From Heloderma charlesbogerti (lineage: Eukaryota > Chordata > Lepidosauria > Squamata > Helodermatidae): 64,000 bases of DNA. The DNA lies in contig JANEZZ010002067.1 of NCBI GenBank assembly GCA_026122225.1, positions 496,001 through 560,000 on the forward strand. The letters are read 5' to 3'. A program made the position numbers and the translations under genes. The notes below the pieces were generated by a model. That model saw nothing but the letters and a program-made list of their open reading frames with translations, was not told where the DNA came from and did not search any database. Below are positions 44,373-56,317 of the stretch, piece after piece. Numbering within the stretch: position 1 is the stretch's first letter; each line of letters starts with the position of its first letter.

Positions 44373-46699
44373 CACTGATATGATGGTGAGAACCAGGGTG
44401 GTGTTGCTTATCCAAGGTGTCAGGGGTAGGGGGCACAGAAGTTCCTAGCCCTCACCTTGGTAGAAAGTACTCCTGCACTGAGCTTGGGGGAGTTTCACTA
44501 GCTAACTAACTAACTAAACTTTAACTAATTAAAGTTAACTAATAAAGGCTTTAAGTAATGAGAAATGTTGTAGGTAGATAAGGTTTATAGGCCCACACCA
44601 TCTATGGCTTTGTAGATTAGGAAGTAGGCCACCAAATTCTACAAGTGCAGAAATTAGTGGAAAGTAATCAAGGACAGCTCTATGAAAAGTATATTCTAGC
44701 TGTCTAGTTAATGATGCTTTCAAAGTCTAAATCTAAAATAAAATCAGCCTTCTTACTGGGTTGAATTGGTTAAAATAAGCATTCATCAGCTTCAGGACCA
44801 CCTGAAGACTTTAAACCTGGAGGATCTGAGGAGCATGTAATCCCTAAGTCCTCCCCCTGTCAGGATCCAGGGCTCTGATCCCCCTCCTCAGTGGAAGAGG
44901 TCTCTGACATAGACAATATATCAGACCAGGAAGAAGATTGAGCTTCTGAAGCACATTTTGAGGTCCCTATCTCAAAGCCCTCTTCCTCAGAAAAGCCCAT
45001 AGGGCTGTCCCCTGCAGATCTGGAGGAGGCTGCATTACCAGCATCAGACTCCCAGGACTCCAGCTACGAAGACACCACTGCACTGCAGTTGTCCACACAC
45101 ACACACACACACACATACATCACTGCAGTCAAAGTCTTCTAGAGCAAGTAAGGTCCCTTTAAGAGAGAAGGCCTCATACAGTGTGAGAAGTGGAGCTAAC
45201 AATCTAAAGGAGGCCAAAACCCTACTGAAGGCTCATTCTGCTACTTATTGGGGGCAACATTCAAGTTAGCTTGTCTAGCTTCCAGTCCCAATTGGAGTTC
45301 TCTGTGGCGCTCTCCATTTTGTCATTCTGTCCTAGACCTGACCTCAGACTAGTTTGACTATAATTCTGTAACTTCCCGCATTTGTAACTCTCTGGTGCTA
45401 CTCACTCTTGTTCTGCCTATCCAAGACCTAACCTTGGACATGTCTTCCTCTTTGGCAATCCCCTAATGGAGCTTCAACTGAGCTAGATCCTTTCTTCAGC
45501 AGTAAAACAAAAAACAAAACAAAAATTATAGAAAAAGATCCAAGAGCTGATCCAACCCTAGGCTAATCTTCACAATTCCTTAACAAGAGGCATATAATCC
45601 TCTCATCTCCACTTCCTTGGCTTCCTTCTCACCAAAGCCTCACATAGCAGACACAGGGAAAACACACCCTAATGTCCTTCGCTCTCCATCTATAGGCCCC
45701 TCTCACAGAAGCCTACAGAAACAGAGAGAGGAAAAGAGCCACACTCTCCAAATACCATTCATAACAAACAACAACATCTGCTCCACAAACTCAGTGGTTT
45801 CTCTCTCCCCAAACCCTGGCTGAACCTACTAGTACAGAGTAAAAGAAGGGGTCACCCTCTCCAGCCAACCTGAAGGAACGACCCAAAAGGGTGACATCTT
45901 TTGGTGTTGCCTCTTTGATGGCAAGCTGTTGGCTGGCCACTTTAAATATAGCCCTTCCACCCCAGAAACAGCTGCAGCAGAGTTTGTTTGCTCTCACAGG
46001 GTGGGGTTATCTTGCTGCTGGACCATTCTAGCCCCTTTGATGGGCTTGCTGTTGGTGCACTAAAAAAGAATAAGGAGGTTGCAGGTGTCATCTGCCTCCC
46101 AGCTAGCAATTGTCCTGCAGCTACTGCCTACCTCTTCTTTCTGGGGCTAGAGGCTAGCCTCTTTAAATAGCCCTTCCACATCACTATACCTACCTTCTGA
46201 GATATTTCCCACAACTCTACTCCTTGTGTTAGACCTCTGTATGATCTCAGCTAGAGGCCTCATACACAGTGGATACTGGGGATTGGGTTCAGCACCTTGG
46301 ATAGCTCCTTTAGAGTTCTGCCTGAAACCCAGAGCAGATTAACAGCCCCACTGAAATTGGAGCCACCAGCCTCCACTGCTCATACACATGATGAATGGGG
46401 AGGTGAACAATCCAAGCTAAGTTTAAGTTTTTGTGGTTAACATAAAAATCCCCAAACAGCTTGGGCCAGGCTATCTGAGAGCCCCTCCTTCCATATAGAT
46501 CAGCCCATTCACCCATTCACTGAAGACATTGGGAGGAGGAGCCTTGCTAGTTGCGCCATGTTTTGTGAAGATACATCTTATGGTGACTCAAAGAACTTCT
46601 CCAGACCCCTTAGAATCCTGATGGACACCTATGGTGCAGGTGTTCCACCTGTTAGTTAAAAAGTATCTATTCGTCACCTGGGCATTCCCGGACAATGGT
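44373..46699. other. Unassigned; possible LTR-like patch at 44860-45480
   Basis: A CTAA tetramer run lies at 44500-44525 and a CA run at 45093-45115. From 44868 the text TGTCAGGATCCAGGGCTCTG, then an acidic-coding-like GAAGAGGTCTCTGACATAGA, is reminiscent of an old LTR retroelement, but there are no paired LTRs. The remaining sequence shows nothing recognisable. Confidence 0.3.
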
Positions 46700-46865
46700 C
46701 TTTAGCACTGGCCTATTGGATGATGGAATTTTGGATATTTGCTGTATGTCATAATGTTATTTTATTGTATTGGTTTTATTTTGTGAACTGTCTTATTACC
46801 TTTTTATGATGAAAAGTGGTCCAGAAATACTTTAAATAGACAGACAGACAGACAGACAGAGAGAC
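46700..46865 (+). mobile_element. L2-like 3' tail ending in an AGAC microsatellite
   Basis: TTTATTGTATTGGTTTTATT, TGTGAACTGTCTTATTACC and AAAGTGGTCCAGAAATAC are followed by (AGAC)n at 46838-46862, which probably grew from the LINE tail. Confidence 0.45.
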
Positions 46866-48189
46866 TCTAAACCAATAGGATCCCACAGACAAGCAGAAGG
46901 ATACACTTCCTCATGGGGTGATTGATTAGACCATGGATTGTTTTGCCACAGAGAAACTATTCTTGTAACTTCCAGATACAGGGCATTAATAATAGTAGAT
47001 CGATATTTATGCCAAAGGGGCATTTGGTGGGCCACCATTAAGCAGGATGCTGAGCTTGGTGTTCTCATCTAGCCCAGCATGTCCAAAGTCCTTAAGTTCT
47101 GACTGATATCCATTATTATAATTGAGTAAAACCAAAATGTAATGTCAATTGGATCTGCAGCAATCTCTCTATTTCTCTCCATAGCACTTGATACAGCTCA
47201 GAACACTACCATCATCCTTGACATAGCACAAGAAGTCATATGATCCATGTTTTGGATGTTCCTCACGTTCATTTTTGAGAATGTTAATCACTCCATGCTG
47301 ATTAAAATCAGAGAGGCTTCCCACTCTGAAAAACAGAATATGTCCTGAGAAGATTGAAATAGGCAATTGAAACAGTCAATTGAAGATGAGACAGTGTTAA
47401 TTCAAGCCTCATTGCCCAAGTCATGTCATCATTGTCTACAGGTTTTGAACTATTTTATGTGCCTTCTGTTTAATCAATACCTGATGGAAATCTGTATTAA
47501 GAGATTGTTAAGATTTCTCAGCTAAACTCCCATAAATCAGGGCAACTTAAATTTGAGATAGCTTATGTGCAAAGGATTTATAAAATCTTCACAGAAATGA
47601 AATACTATTGCTTGATCATATGCCATTTTTCATAGAATGTCTAACCACCTGTAAACTGTCAATGCCCATTCATTAAAAGATCCCCTTGCTGACCCTATTG
47701 AATTCTTTTCAATCAAGGTTTGGTAAAAAAAAAAAAAAAGGTCACACTTTCACATGTAAGGAAAAGAAAGAATCAGTCTATGTGTAGAATCCATATAGAT
47801 TTGAATTTATTGTTCCCTCAGACCAAAGGACCACTATTGATCTGCCTTTTCAGACAACCTTTCAGGAAGTATTTGTGTTCCTTAGCCCCACTTTTCATTC
47901 CCAAACCTATACCAGAAATGTGCATAAATAATCTATAGCTATGAAGTGATGGATCTAGCAGATTATACTAGTTCTGGGCCATGGTCTCAGGGGAAATGAT
48001 GCAGCTACCTTGCTGAAACTAAACAGGTCCAGGCCTTCCTGTGTCTGGATGGGACACCACTTGGGAAACCCACGTATTCTCCAGGATGGGAGGAAGATGG
48101 AGGAGGTTAAAATGTACTAAATAAGTAGTGCCTAGCCATCCATGACAGAGTCAAATAATTGTGATCTCTAAACCAGGGGTGGGCAGAAG
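46866..48189. other. Unassigned sequence
   Basis: No gene or repeat family. An A-run lies at 47724-47739. Confidence 0.4.
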
Positions 48190-48560
48190 TAAGGATGGGT
48201 GGGAAATTCATCTGGACTGGTTCACATTTTAATGCAAGCTTACCAAATTCCTAAACCTACACATGAATCAGAATACACTTCCATAGTAATATTCACACTC
48301 TTCTGAATTTTGTGATGCAGTTTGCAAATCACAAAATGTGCACAGAATGATTATGTAGTAAAAAGGATGCATGAATGCATATAGCAGGGAAGAGGGCACA
48401 TGAAAATATGTATGAATTTTCATGCATAACTTTTTTTTAAAAAAGCAAACTGATGAGATAGGATGAAATGAACTTAATGTTGAAAAAATGAGAAACTGAG
48501 TGAAATCAAACTTAACAGATTTGTTTTTACCTGTTTACAGTTCTGTTTTTAGCACACCCA
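48190..48560. mobile_element. Possible degraded hAT-like element
   Basis: TAAGGATGGGTGGGAAATTC at 48190 looks like a terminus, and the AT-rich core resembles 6995-7361. The right end and duplication were not found. Confidence 0.35.
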
Positions 48561-48598
48561 AAACATTGCCTCACAAGCAAACTGAACATGATTTTAAC

Positions 48599-48940
48599 TA
48601 GGGATGTCAGAGAAATCTGCAATGAATTCAGATGAGATTGGATTTCTTTGAATCCAAGCTGTGGATTCCACAACCAACAGGTTTTTCCTGAGTCATGCAG
48701 AAACCGAACTTGCAGACCAGTTTTTTACTGTGTGTGTGTGTGCAAATTTGCACTTGCACTAATGTGCATTAGTACTAATTTGCACTTGTGCTGATGCACA
48801 TTGGAGTTAATGTGCACTTGTGAATGAAATTCTTGTACATGCCAATCAGATTCTATCAATGAGTGGACGATGGAAAGAAAGACGCCTGACAATCCACAAA
48901 ATACAGGTGGAACAAATTTTACAAAATCTATACATTCCTA
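48599..48940. mobile_element. Short hAT-like element, 6/8 duplication
   Basis: It starts TAGGGATGTCAGAGAAATC and ends CTATACATTCCTA, flanked by ATTTTAAC (48591-48598) and ATTATATC (48941-48948). The core repeats GCACTTGTGCTGATGCACAT-type words (48745-48830) in alternating orientation. Confidence 0.7.
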
Positions 48941-50639
48941 ATTATATCAACAATATTAGCCCTTGTGTGTGAGTGAGTGTTTAATGAACAGGTAGAGGGA
49001 AAAAACTGGATCAGGACCATGACATGAGGGAAGGGGAGCTTTATTTCTTTGCTCCTGCCATGGTCCCAATCCAAATCCCCTGCTATTTGCCCCTGAAGGA
49101 AAGCTTTGATTGATACCAATGGAAGCTTTCCTCCCGGAGCAAATAGCACTTGCAGGCCCCACCATTCCGATTGGGGTTGTCATGGGGGCAAAAAGTTAAA
49201 GGCACCTTTCCCCCATACTATGTTCCTGAACCAGTTTACCTTTTTTCTTTTTTCCAAAAAAAAAAACCCCATGCAAGGGCTATTGATGTGATTAGCGTAA
49301 CGTCTAGTTTGGCCTCTAATTTCTCCTTTTGCCAAGTCTTGTTATCTCCACATGCTCCTCCTGCTCTCAGGCATACCTGGACTTCTGTTTGTTTGTTTGT
49401 TTGTTTGTTTGTTTGAGCACGTGGGAGAGGAGATAGATGGCTGCAGAACAGAGAGAGAGACCTGTAGGAGAAGGCAACACCTCCCTTCTCGCCCAACATA
49501 TCATGGAATTTAAAGGTACAGGGCATATCTGTGAGTTAGATCTGGCAACCCTAATAGAAAAGCAGCATGATTTAGTGTTAGCTAAAGTGTCCTCTTCTGA
49601 GAGAAATGTTAATGTACCGTAAACATGTTGCTTCCCCTTTCAGAAACCAAGTTGAAGCCTAGCTGCTGGATCTCAGCTCAGCCGTTTGCTATCTCAGCAA
49701 GCTCATCCCATGTAAACACTGTGCTCTCAGAAAATAAATACTGAAGCACAGCTGGCATTGGCAAGATATCACAGGTAGGTTGCTGCAGGACTCCTTTTGC
49801 CAGTGGGCGTTGCTGATTATTCTCAGAAGAGAGGTCTAGGCATATGCATGGAAGGGTATGGAAAGACATCAGGGTTTGGTGTGTGTGTGTGTTTTAATAA
49901 TAATAAAAATACTGTTTGCTTGTATTCAGGCTATGGCATCCAAGTCATAAAGGTGGCAGTGTCACACAATTTGGGGATGGACTGCTTCCTCACTAAAAAG
50001 GACATAATAATTGTGCTTAAATCACTTATTCTAATTCATACTGCTTGTTTACAGGTGCAAAGGTCTAAACTTGGTTATTCATTAGGCATTCTCTACAGTG
50101 TATTTGATGGAACAGATTTAATCAAAAGAAACGTCCCTTTCCCTTTCCCCTTTCCTTTCTCCTTTTGCTGATGATATATTTCTTATATATAAACTACCTT
50201 TATATATAAGAGTTCATTTTATTTGACTGCCATATCTTGTTGAAAGCAGACACTTTGCTGAGGCATTGTCTGTCAAGCAAAAGAGAAGGTGCATAGAAAG
50301 TGACACCACTCTGGCTGAAAACTGTTATTTTTTTAATTGCTAGCAGTAGGGTAGATTTGATGACCACAGCATTCAGTGGAGTTGTCATTTGAGCTTGCTC
50401 ATCACATTGTGTGTTGCAGACCCTTGGTACTGTTCGCATTGGAGTTTCAGGCTCCTGTGATGTGAAATAGCCGCAGACTTTTTTGTTTCAATCCAGCACT
50501 GCCTTCCCCTAATAGTGTACACATCAAAAGGTGTTGGGTGTGATTTTAAGAAGTGATGTTGCTGAAGTTCATGGTTACTTGGTCCTGAATATTGACCTTG
50601 ATGACTTGTAATGCTTCCCTTCAATGCAAGGTGAACATC
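48941..50639. other. Mostly unassigned; GTTT microsatellite
   Basis: A (GTTT)n run lies at 49387-49414 and a GT run at 49879-49892. Around 49080-49160, CCTGAAGGAAAGCTTTGATT and GGAAGCTTTCCTCCCGGAGC form a hairpin. Nothing else is recognised. Confidence 0.4.
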
Positions 50640-50888
50640 TCTTTAGCCCTGCTGAAAAAGAATCAACATGGCTTCTGCCAAGGTAAGTCCTATCTCACTA
50701 AATGTTCAGAGTTCTTTCAGAGTGTCAATAAACATGTGGACAGGGATGAACTGGTAGACATGGTTTACTTGGACTTCCAAAAGGCTTTTGACAAAGTCCT
50801 TCACCAAAGACTCCTGAGAAAACTTAGGAGCTGTGGAATAAGAGGAGAGGTCCTTGTATGAATTAGAACTGAAAGCAGAGAGCAGGAA

Positions 50889-51277
50889 TTTGCGAGTGGA
50901 GATGGGTCAAAGAAGATGCAGACAACAAGCTTGGGATTGAAATATTTGCAAAGGGGTAACTAGGATGGGCATCTAACTGTGTCAGTGGCTAGCTGACACT
51001 TCTTGGGCGAAAACACACCCAGCCTGAGGGGTGGTGGTGATCTTGCCATCCCTCCAAACTGCCCCTTCTGGGGGAGGTAGACCTTCCGGTGTCACCCCCA
51101 ACCCGGTGCCACACAACACCTGGGTGAGTGAGTAGGCTTGGTCTCCCATGCAACCCTTATCCCCCGCCGAGCCGCACAACCCATTCGGGGGGCCTCAGGC
51201 GTCACCTGTCACCATAAGGTGCCTCTGCGTGCACACCATCCCTACTCCCTTTCCTGTTTTGCCCGTCCTAGCCGCCA
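50889..51277 (-). repeat. Ngaro split direct repeat B2
   Basis: About 389 bp, nearly identical to B1 (51649-52964 after removing A-6). Shared words include GGGTCAAAGAAGA, GGCATCTAACTGTGTCAG and TTTGCCCGTCCTAGCCGCCA. It carries 11 extra bases near 51200 (CAGGCGTCACC) relative to B1. Confidence 0.9.
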
Positions 51278-51472
51278 AGTGGAATGTGACCGATGATATA
51301 GACCGTATTCCCCTGTAAGACACACCCACCCCACCTAACAGTGTGATGTAGGCAATAAAAACCCACAGTCCTAGGTCAGTTGGACTGTGAGCCAAAAAAT
51401 TCCTACATGGCTCCCGAAGGGGCAACCGGCAAGAACCCACACTGCTAAGGGGAGGGTGGGAGGGAGGGAGCT
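51278..51472 (-). other. Ngaro spacer between A2 and B2
   Basis: 195 bp not repeated elsewhere in the element. It contains GGCAATAAAAACCC (plus strand) and no ORF. It may be a terminal part without a partner. Confidence 0.6.
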
Positions 51473-51649
51473 GCGTCACGCCAAAGAGCTGAGATAGGGA
51501 GGGGGGTCACGTTTAAGACAACTCGGCCTGCTCCTCCCTGACTGGTGGTGCGACTGGAGTGCACCAATCAGAGGCCCATACGTCTTGTCATCCCACCCGC
51601 CTGCAATGCCCCCCCCTTTCAGCCAGACAAGCTGGCACCAGTAGGGCAT
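51473..51649 (-). repeat. Ngaro split direct repeat A2
   Basis: About 177 bp, matching A1 at 59003-59181 with few differences. Both carry CGCCAAAGAGCTGAGATAGG, CTGGTGGTGYGACTGG (Y marks a difference) and CCAGACAAGCTGGC, and both end at TAGGGCAT. Confidence 0.9.
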
Positions 51650-52964
51650 TTGTGAGCAGAGATGGGTCAAAGAAGACACAGACAACAAGCTTGGGATTGA
51701 AATATTTGTAGGGGTGGATGAAAGTCACTTACCTTTTCTCGCAGCTTGTTCGCAGTGGGGGGGAGCGCTTCGCTGCTCCCCCCGCGAAGTTCAGGCCGGG
51801 GGGGGAGGCTTCCCGCCTCACCCGGCCGAAATTCAGGCCGGGGAGGAGGCTTCCCGCCTCGCCCGGCCGCGAATACGAAAGTAAAAAAAAAAAAAGTCCC
51901 CTGATAGCCTACGTGACGATTCACGTAGCCTATCATGGCTAGATCTGGAAAGTCAGCCGTGATAGGCTACGTGAATCGTCACGTAGCCTATCACGGGTGA
52001 CTTTAAAAAAAAAAAAAAAGCGCGTACACGAATGGCGGCCCCCATAGGGAGCCGCCATTCGCGTTCCTTATTTAGTTGCTGTAGTCTACGTAAATGTTTA
52101 CGTAGACTACGGCGAAAATAAGGGCAACGCAAATAGCGTTGCCCTTATTTTCACCGTAGTCTACGTAAAGATTTACGTAGACTACAGCCACCAAATAAGG
52201 AACGGGAATGGCGGCTCCCTATGGGGGCCGCCATTATCCGTACACACTTTTTTTTTTTTTTTTTTAAGTCACCCGTGATAGGCTATGTGACGATTCACGT
52301 AGCCTATCATGGCTGACTTGGCAAATCTAGCCGTGATAGGCTACGTGAATCGTCACGTAGCCTATAAGGGGACGGTTTTGTTTTTTTTTTCTTTCATTGC
52401 AATGGCGGGGGCGGCAGCCGGTCGAAAGACTGGCTGCCGCTCCCGCCCCGCTCGAACACCGGACGAACCGCCAGCCGGACCCGCCGCCGGGAGGGACATT
52501 CAGGGAAGGTAAGTCCCGTCCCGGGGGGGGCGGGGGGCGGGGGGTGCGGAGGATTTCTCCTCGAAACTTGTTCGGGGGGCCGAACACGTTGGCGCTCGGC
52601 CCCCCGAAGTTTCGGGGAGAAATTCTCCGCCATCCCTAAATATTTGCAAAGGGGTAACTAGGACGGGCATCTAACTGTGTCAGCGGCTAGCTGACACTTC
52701 TTGGGCGAAAACACACCCAGCCTGAGGGGTGGCGGTGATCTCGCCATCCCTCCAGATTGCCCCTTCTGGGGGAGGTAGACCTTCCAGTGTCACCCCCAAC
52801 CCAGTGCCGCACAACACCTGGGTGAGTGAGTAGGGTTGGTCTCCCAGGCAACCCTTATCCCCCCGCCGAGCCGCACAACCCATTCAGGGGGCCTGTCACC
52901 ATAAGGTGCCTCTGCATGCACACCATCCCTGCTCCCTTTCCTGTTTTGCCCGTCCTAGCCGCCA
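51649..52964 (-). repeat. Ngaro split direct repeat B1, interrupted by A-6
   Basis: It abuts A2 at one side and the hydrolase ORF at the other. A-6 with its duplication occupies 51709-52646. The remaining B1 sequence is about 380 bp and aligns with B2 throughout. Confidence 0.9.
51709..52638 (-). mobile_element. A-6: hAT-like element inside Ngaro B1
   Basis: The 930-bp insertion starts TAGGGGTGGATGAAAGTCAC and ends TTCTCCGCCATCCCTA, with perfect AATATTTG at 51701-51708 and 52639-52646. The empty site is present in B2 at about 50938-50946, proving an 8-bp duplication. The interior 51885-52385 is a full-length palindrome centred on GGGCAACGCAAATAGCGTTG, with TAGGCTACGTGAATCGTCAC units in both arms. 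It is the largest and most symmetrical of the set. Confidence 0.95.
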
Positions 52965-52978
52965 CAGGAGTCACAAGC

Positions 52979-53596
52979 CTATTGCTTGTGAAACTCCCCC
53001 CATCTGCACAGAAGAACGTCCCGCAGGCCCCTTTGCAGATCGGCCAAAAATAAGTCATTGCCTATGTCTGACAGGTGGACACCGTCCTGCCTGTAAAGCT
53101 CCCTCCTAGTCCAATGGATTCCTTGGTGGTTGATGCAACTGTCACCATGATCTGACAACCCACGTGCCAGTTCTCTGTTCACCTTGTGCTGGGCCCGTTC
53201 CATGGCCGCATTGCTCTGCGCCCTCCACATGATTCTCGGGAGCATTGAGGACCATAATATGGTCACCCCTGGCCAGCGATGTCGGATCATCCGCAGATCG
53301 GCCAACGCCTGCTCGATCAAGCCCTTTCCAGGCTTGTAGCCCAGGTCGTTCCCTCCTAGGTGCAACACCAGGACCGGTGGAGGGAAACTGACCAAACCTC
53401 ATTGAAAGAGTGTGGGGAGAAGACCGTCCCATCGCATACCCCGTCGGCCAAGCCATTGTATTGTCACCTGTTGGGGAAACTGCAGCCGGGATCCGAAGGC
53501 CAACGTAGAAGCTCTGCGGGCAGCCCAAAAAACCATACTGTGCCCATAAATGAGCACCCGTACCAGCGTCGGTCGAATCCCATCTAAATAAAGCAT
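52979..53596 (-). pseudogene. Ngaro SGNH/GDSL-type hydrolase ORF
   Basis: It would encode a small esterase-like hydrolase of about 205 residues. SGNH-type ORFs are known in some Ngaro elements, and their role in transposition is not settled. SGNH blocks are visible in order: RVLIYGHSMVFWAARRA (nucleophile region, G-H-S), VLVLHLGGNDLG (G-x-N-D) and LYRQDGVHLSDIGNDLFL (D-x-x-H). The start MLYLDGIRPTL is the first Met in frame. One in-frame TGA just after LLPTLFQ (53397-53399) breaks it. The ORF starts 18 to 19 bases upstream of the end of the pol frame (stop at 53615-53617), so the two nearly abut. Confidence 0.8.
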
Positions 53597-53614
53597 TGGA
53601 AGAGAAGAGAATCA

Positions 53615-56317
53615 TCATGAAGCATCAGGCAACTTGCAAATGTAAGAGCGGAAGGCCCTGGAGTGCCATCTCCCTACCGCCTTCACTTGCTTGGATGAAA
53701 AACCTATGGCAGCTGCTGTAGAGGCTGCCCCAATATGGAATGAGTGAGTCCTGAAACGATAATGCGCCAGACCCAGTGTGGTCAAGGCTAAGTTAGTGAC
53801 TGCCCAAAATTGGAACTTTGTCAGTGGTCAACCGTCAACATGGCAAAATAGGGGACCCTCCCTTGCCCCGCGGTGCTCAATGAAAGCCCGCAAGGCCCTG
53901 ACAGGGCATAACTCGTCGGCCTGGGCCCGGTTAAGGGTCACCAATGCTCCCTTGCCTGACTGGTCGGTTTTTGAACGTTGAATATGGAGGTGAATCAGGC
54001 TAGGATGGATCTGGATATCGGAGTACCTCAAGGCCCTCCCAGTGGTGTCGGATTTGGACGCCCAGACCAGTTCTGAAACCCTGAGGGCCCCAATAAAGGC
54101 TGTTAAAGCTGCAATGTGAAAGAGGGAGGCTTCGTATGGAAAAGAGCAAATGGAGGGCCACAATGCCCGAAGCCCTATAAGAATAACTGGCGACAAAGGA
54201 TGCCTGGAGTCTGGCGGGGCGGGAGACATCCATGCCCAGCCTTGCACAGCCCTCCTAATGGAAATCTGAGATGGAGTCCTCCACCCCTCATACTTTGGCC
54301 CAGAAGGCCAAAGAGGCGAGCCTCCCCAAAATGGTCCTAGCGGACAGTCCCTTGTTATGTAGATGTACGCAGAATTGTAACAAGTGGTCCACAGGTAAGA
54401 GCCACACATCCTGCAACTGAAGTCCACACCTGAAGGTGCAGAACTCCCTACCTGCTCTCTCGTAGGCAGCTCTAGTGCTGGGGGCTATAGAATTCAGGAT
54501 AGCATGTTCAACTTGAGAGCGCCAATCTCCCACAGTTCATCTGGCATGGGGTCTGGCAGCAGACGTGCCCACAGAGCCAACGCATGGAACCTGTCGATCT
54601 GGTTTCGTGACAAAGCATCGACTACAGGGTTCCCCAGACCTGGCACATGGCGGGTGCGGAACCATATGTTGTGGCGTAGGCATTGGAGGGTAAATGCTCT
54701 AACTAACTCCATGACCCTTTGGTTTCTGGAGGATAATGTATTAATGACGTGCACAACGGCCATGTTGTCGCACCAAAAAAGGGCGACAGAGTTGGCCATC
54801 AAGTCTGCCCAAATATGTACAGCCACGTAAATGGGGAAGAATTTCAGGAAGGTGAGGTCCCGACAGATACTGCCGGCAGCCCAGCTCTCCGGCCACTGGC
54901 CCAGGCACCACCGCTCTCACCAAATTAGCCCAAAACCAAAGGTGCCAGCCGCGTCCAAATGGATCTGCATGTTGGCTCATAGAAGTAACTCACGCCTCCA
55001 AAAGGAGATGCCATTAAAGTCCCTCAGGAATTTAAGCCATACCCACAGGTCCATGCGCATAGCGGAGGTGACTCTGGTGCGATGATGCGGGAGTTGAAGA
55101 CCCCGCATTGCCCAGCAGAGCCGTCACAGGAATGCGTGGCCGGGGGCCACCACCCTACAAGCGAAGTTCAAATGGCCAACGACTTCCTGGAGGGCTCTAA
55201 GGGAGACTTTATGAAGGTGCAAGATGGACTGGAGCTTATTCTTAAGTACCAGCAATTTATCGTGAGGGAGACGAGAACACTGTGCGAGGGTATCGAGCTC
55301 GATCCCTAAGAACATCAAAGTAACAGCTGGGCCCTCTGTCTTCTCGTGTGCCAAAGGGACACCTAAATCTGAGGAAAGGGATATGAATGCCCTAATCAGG
55401 TCAGAGCATTGACTGCCATCCCCGGGTCCAGCAAACAGGAAGTCATCCAAATAGTGGACCACATCGCCACAGCCTGTCTTATCCCGTATGACCCATTCCA
55501 GAAAGGTACTAAACATTTCAAACATGGCTCAAGAGATGTAGCATCCCATAGGGAGGGCGCGGTCGATGTAAAATTTGTCCTGGAAGGAGAATCCCAGCAA
55601 ATCAAAATCCAGAGGATTGATAGGCAAAATGCGAAAAGCGGATTTGATATCACACTTGCCCATCAATGCCCCATGGCCCAGGGCTCTTATCATGGCTACC
55701 GCAGTGTCAAAGGATGTATAACGCACGGAACATAGGGAATCTGGGATTTCATCGTTAACCGACTGGCCCTTGGGGAAAGAGAGGTCATGAATTCACCTGA
55801 ACTCACCGGGTGATTTCTTGGGGATAATTCCCAAAGGGCAAATCCACAGGTTGGGTAGCAGGGGCAAGGAAAAGGGGCCGATGACCTGACCTGACTGAAC
55901 TTCTTTGTTAATTTTATCTTGCACCAAGTGCCGCATGCTAAGAACTGACCGATGGTTACCAGTCAAATACGGCTTACACAGACCCTTAAAGGGGATCCTG
56001 AAACCCAGTGTGAAGCTGCGTTCCAAATAGATCGCTGCCTGACGATTTGGGTAATGCCCTAGAAGTTGAAGGAGCAGAAGAATCTTAACTGGACTGGGGC
56101 CCTTTGGGAGGGGGAGGATGCTCACCACCCTGGTTTCTGCCACCACGGCCATCCCTTGGGGAACCTCTCCAACCTCTGGCTCTTGGGCAAGAGGAGCAGG
56201 AGTGTTGACCGCCACAAAGGGAGTACTTGTGCCAGAAGCAGCATGGGTTTCGGGAGCAGGAACCTTTGGAGCTGAACTCCCAGCACAGCCAGCGGTGTTG
56301 AACCCCTGGACCCGCAA
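53615..56317 (-). pseudogene. Ngaro RT, RNase H and tyrosine recombinase ORF
   Basis: Domains in order on the minus strand. RT: GQVIGPFSLPLLPNLWICP, KCDIKSAFRILPINPLDFD and DVVHYLDDFLFAGPGD, with the catalytic YLDD intact. RNase H: QIHLDAAGTFGFGLIW, ALFWCDNMAVVHVINT and HVPGLGNPVVDALSRN. Tyrosine recombinase: STRAAYERAGREFCTF, then GALRVSELVWAS (first catalytic Arg), HIQRSKTDQSGKG, RTHSFHIGAASTAAAIGF and GRWHSRAFRSYICK (nucleophile Tyr). In the H-x-x-R box the Arg is His (CGT to CAT at about 53718). In-frame stops lie at 55793, 55529, 55122 and two or more near 54900-54985. The N-terminal recombinase part (54288-54533) is in another frame, so two frameshifts flank it. The stop is TGA at 53617-53615. 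Confidence 0.88.
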
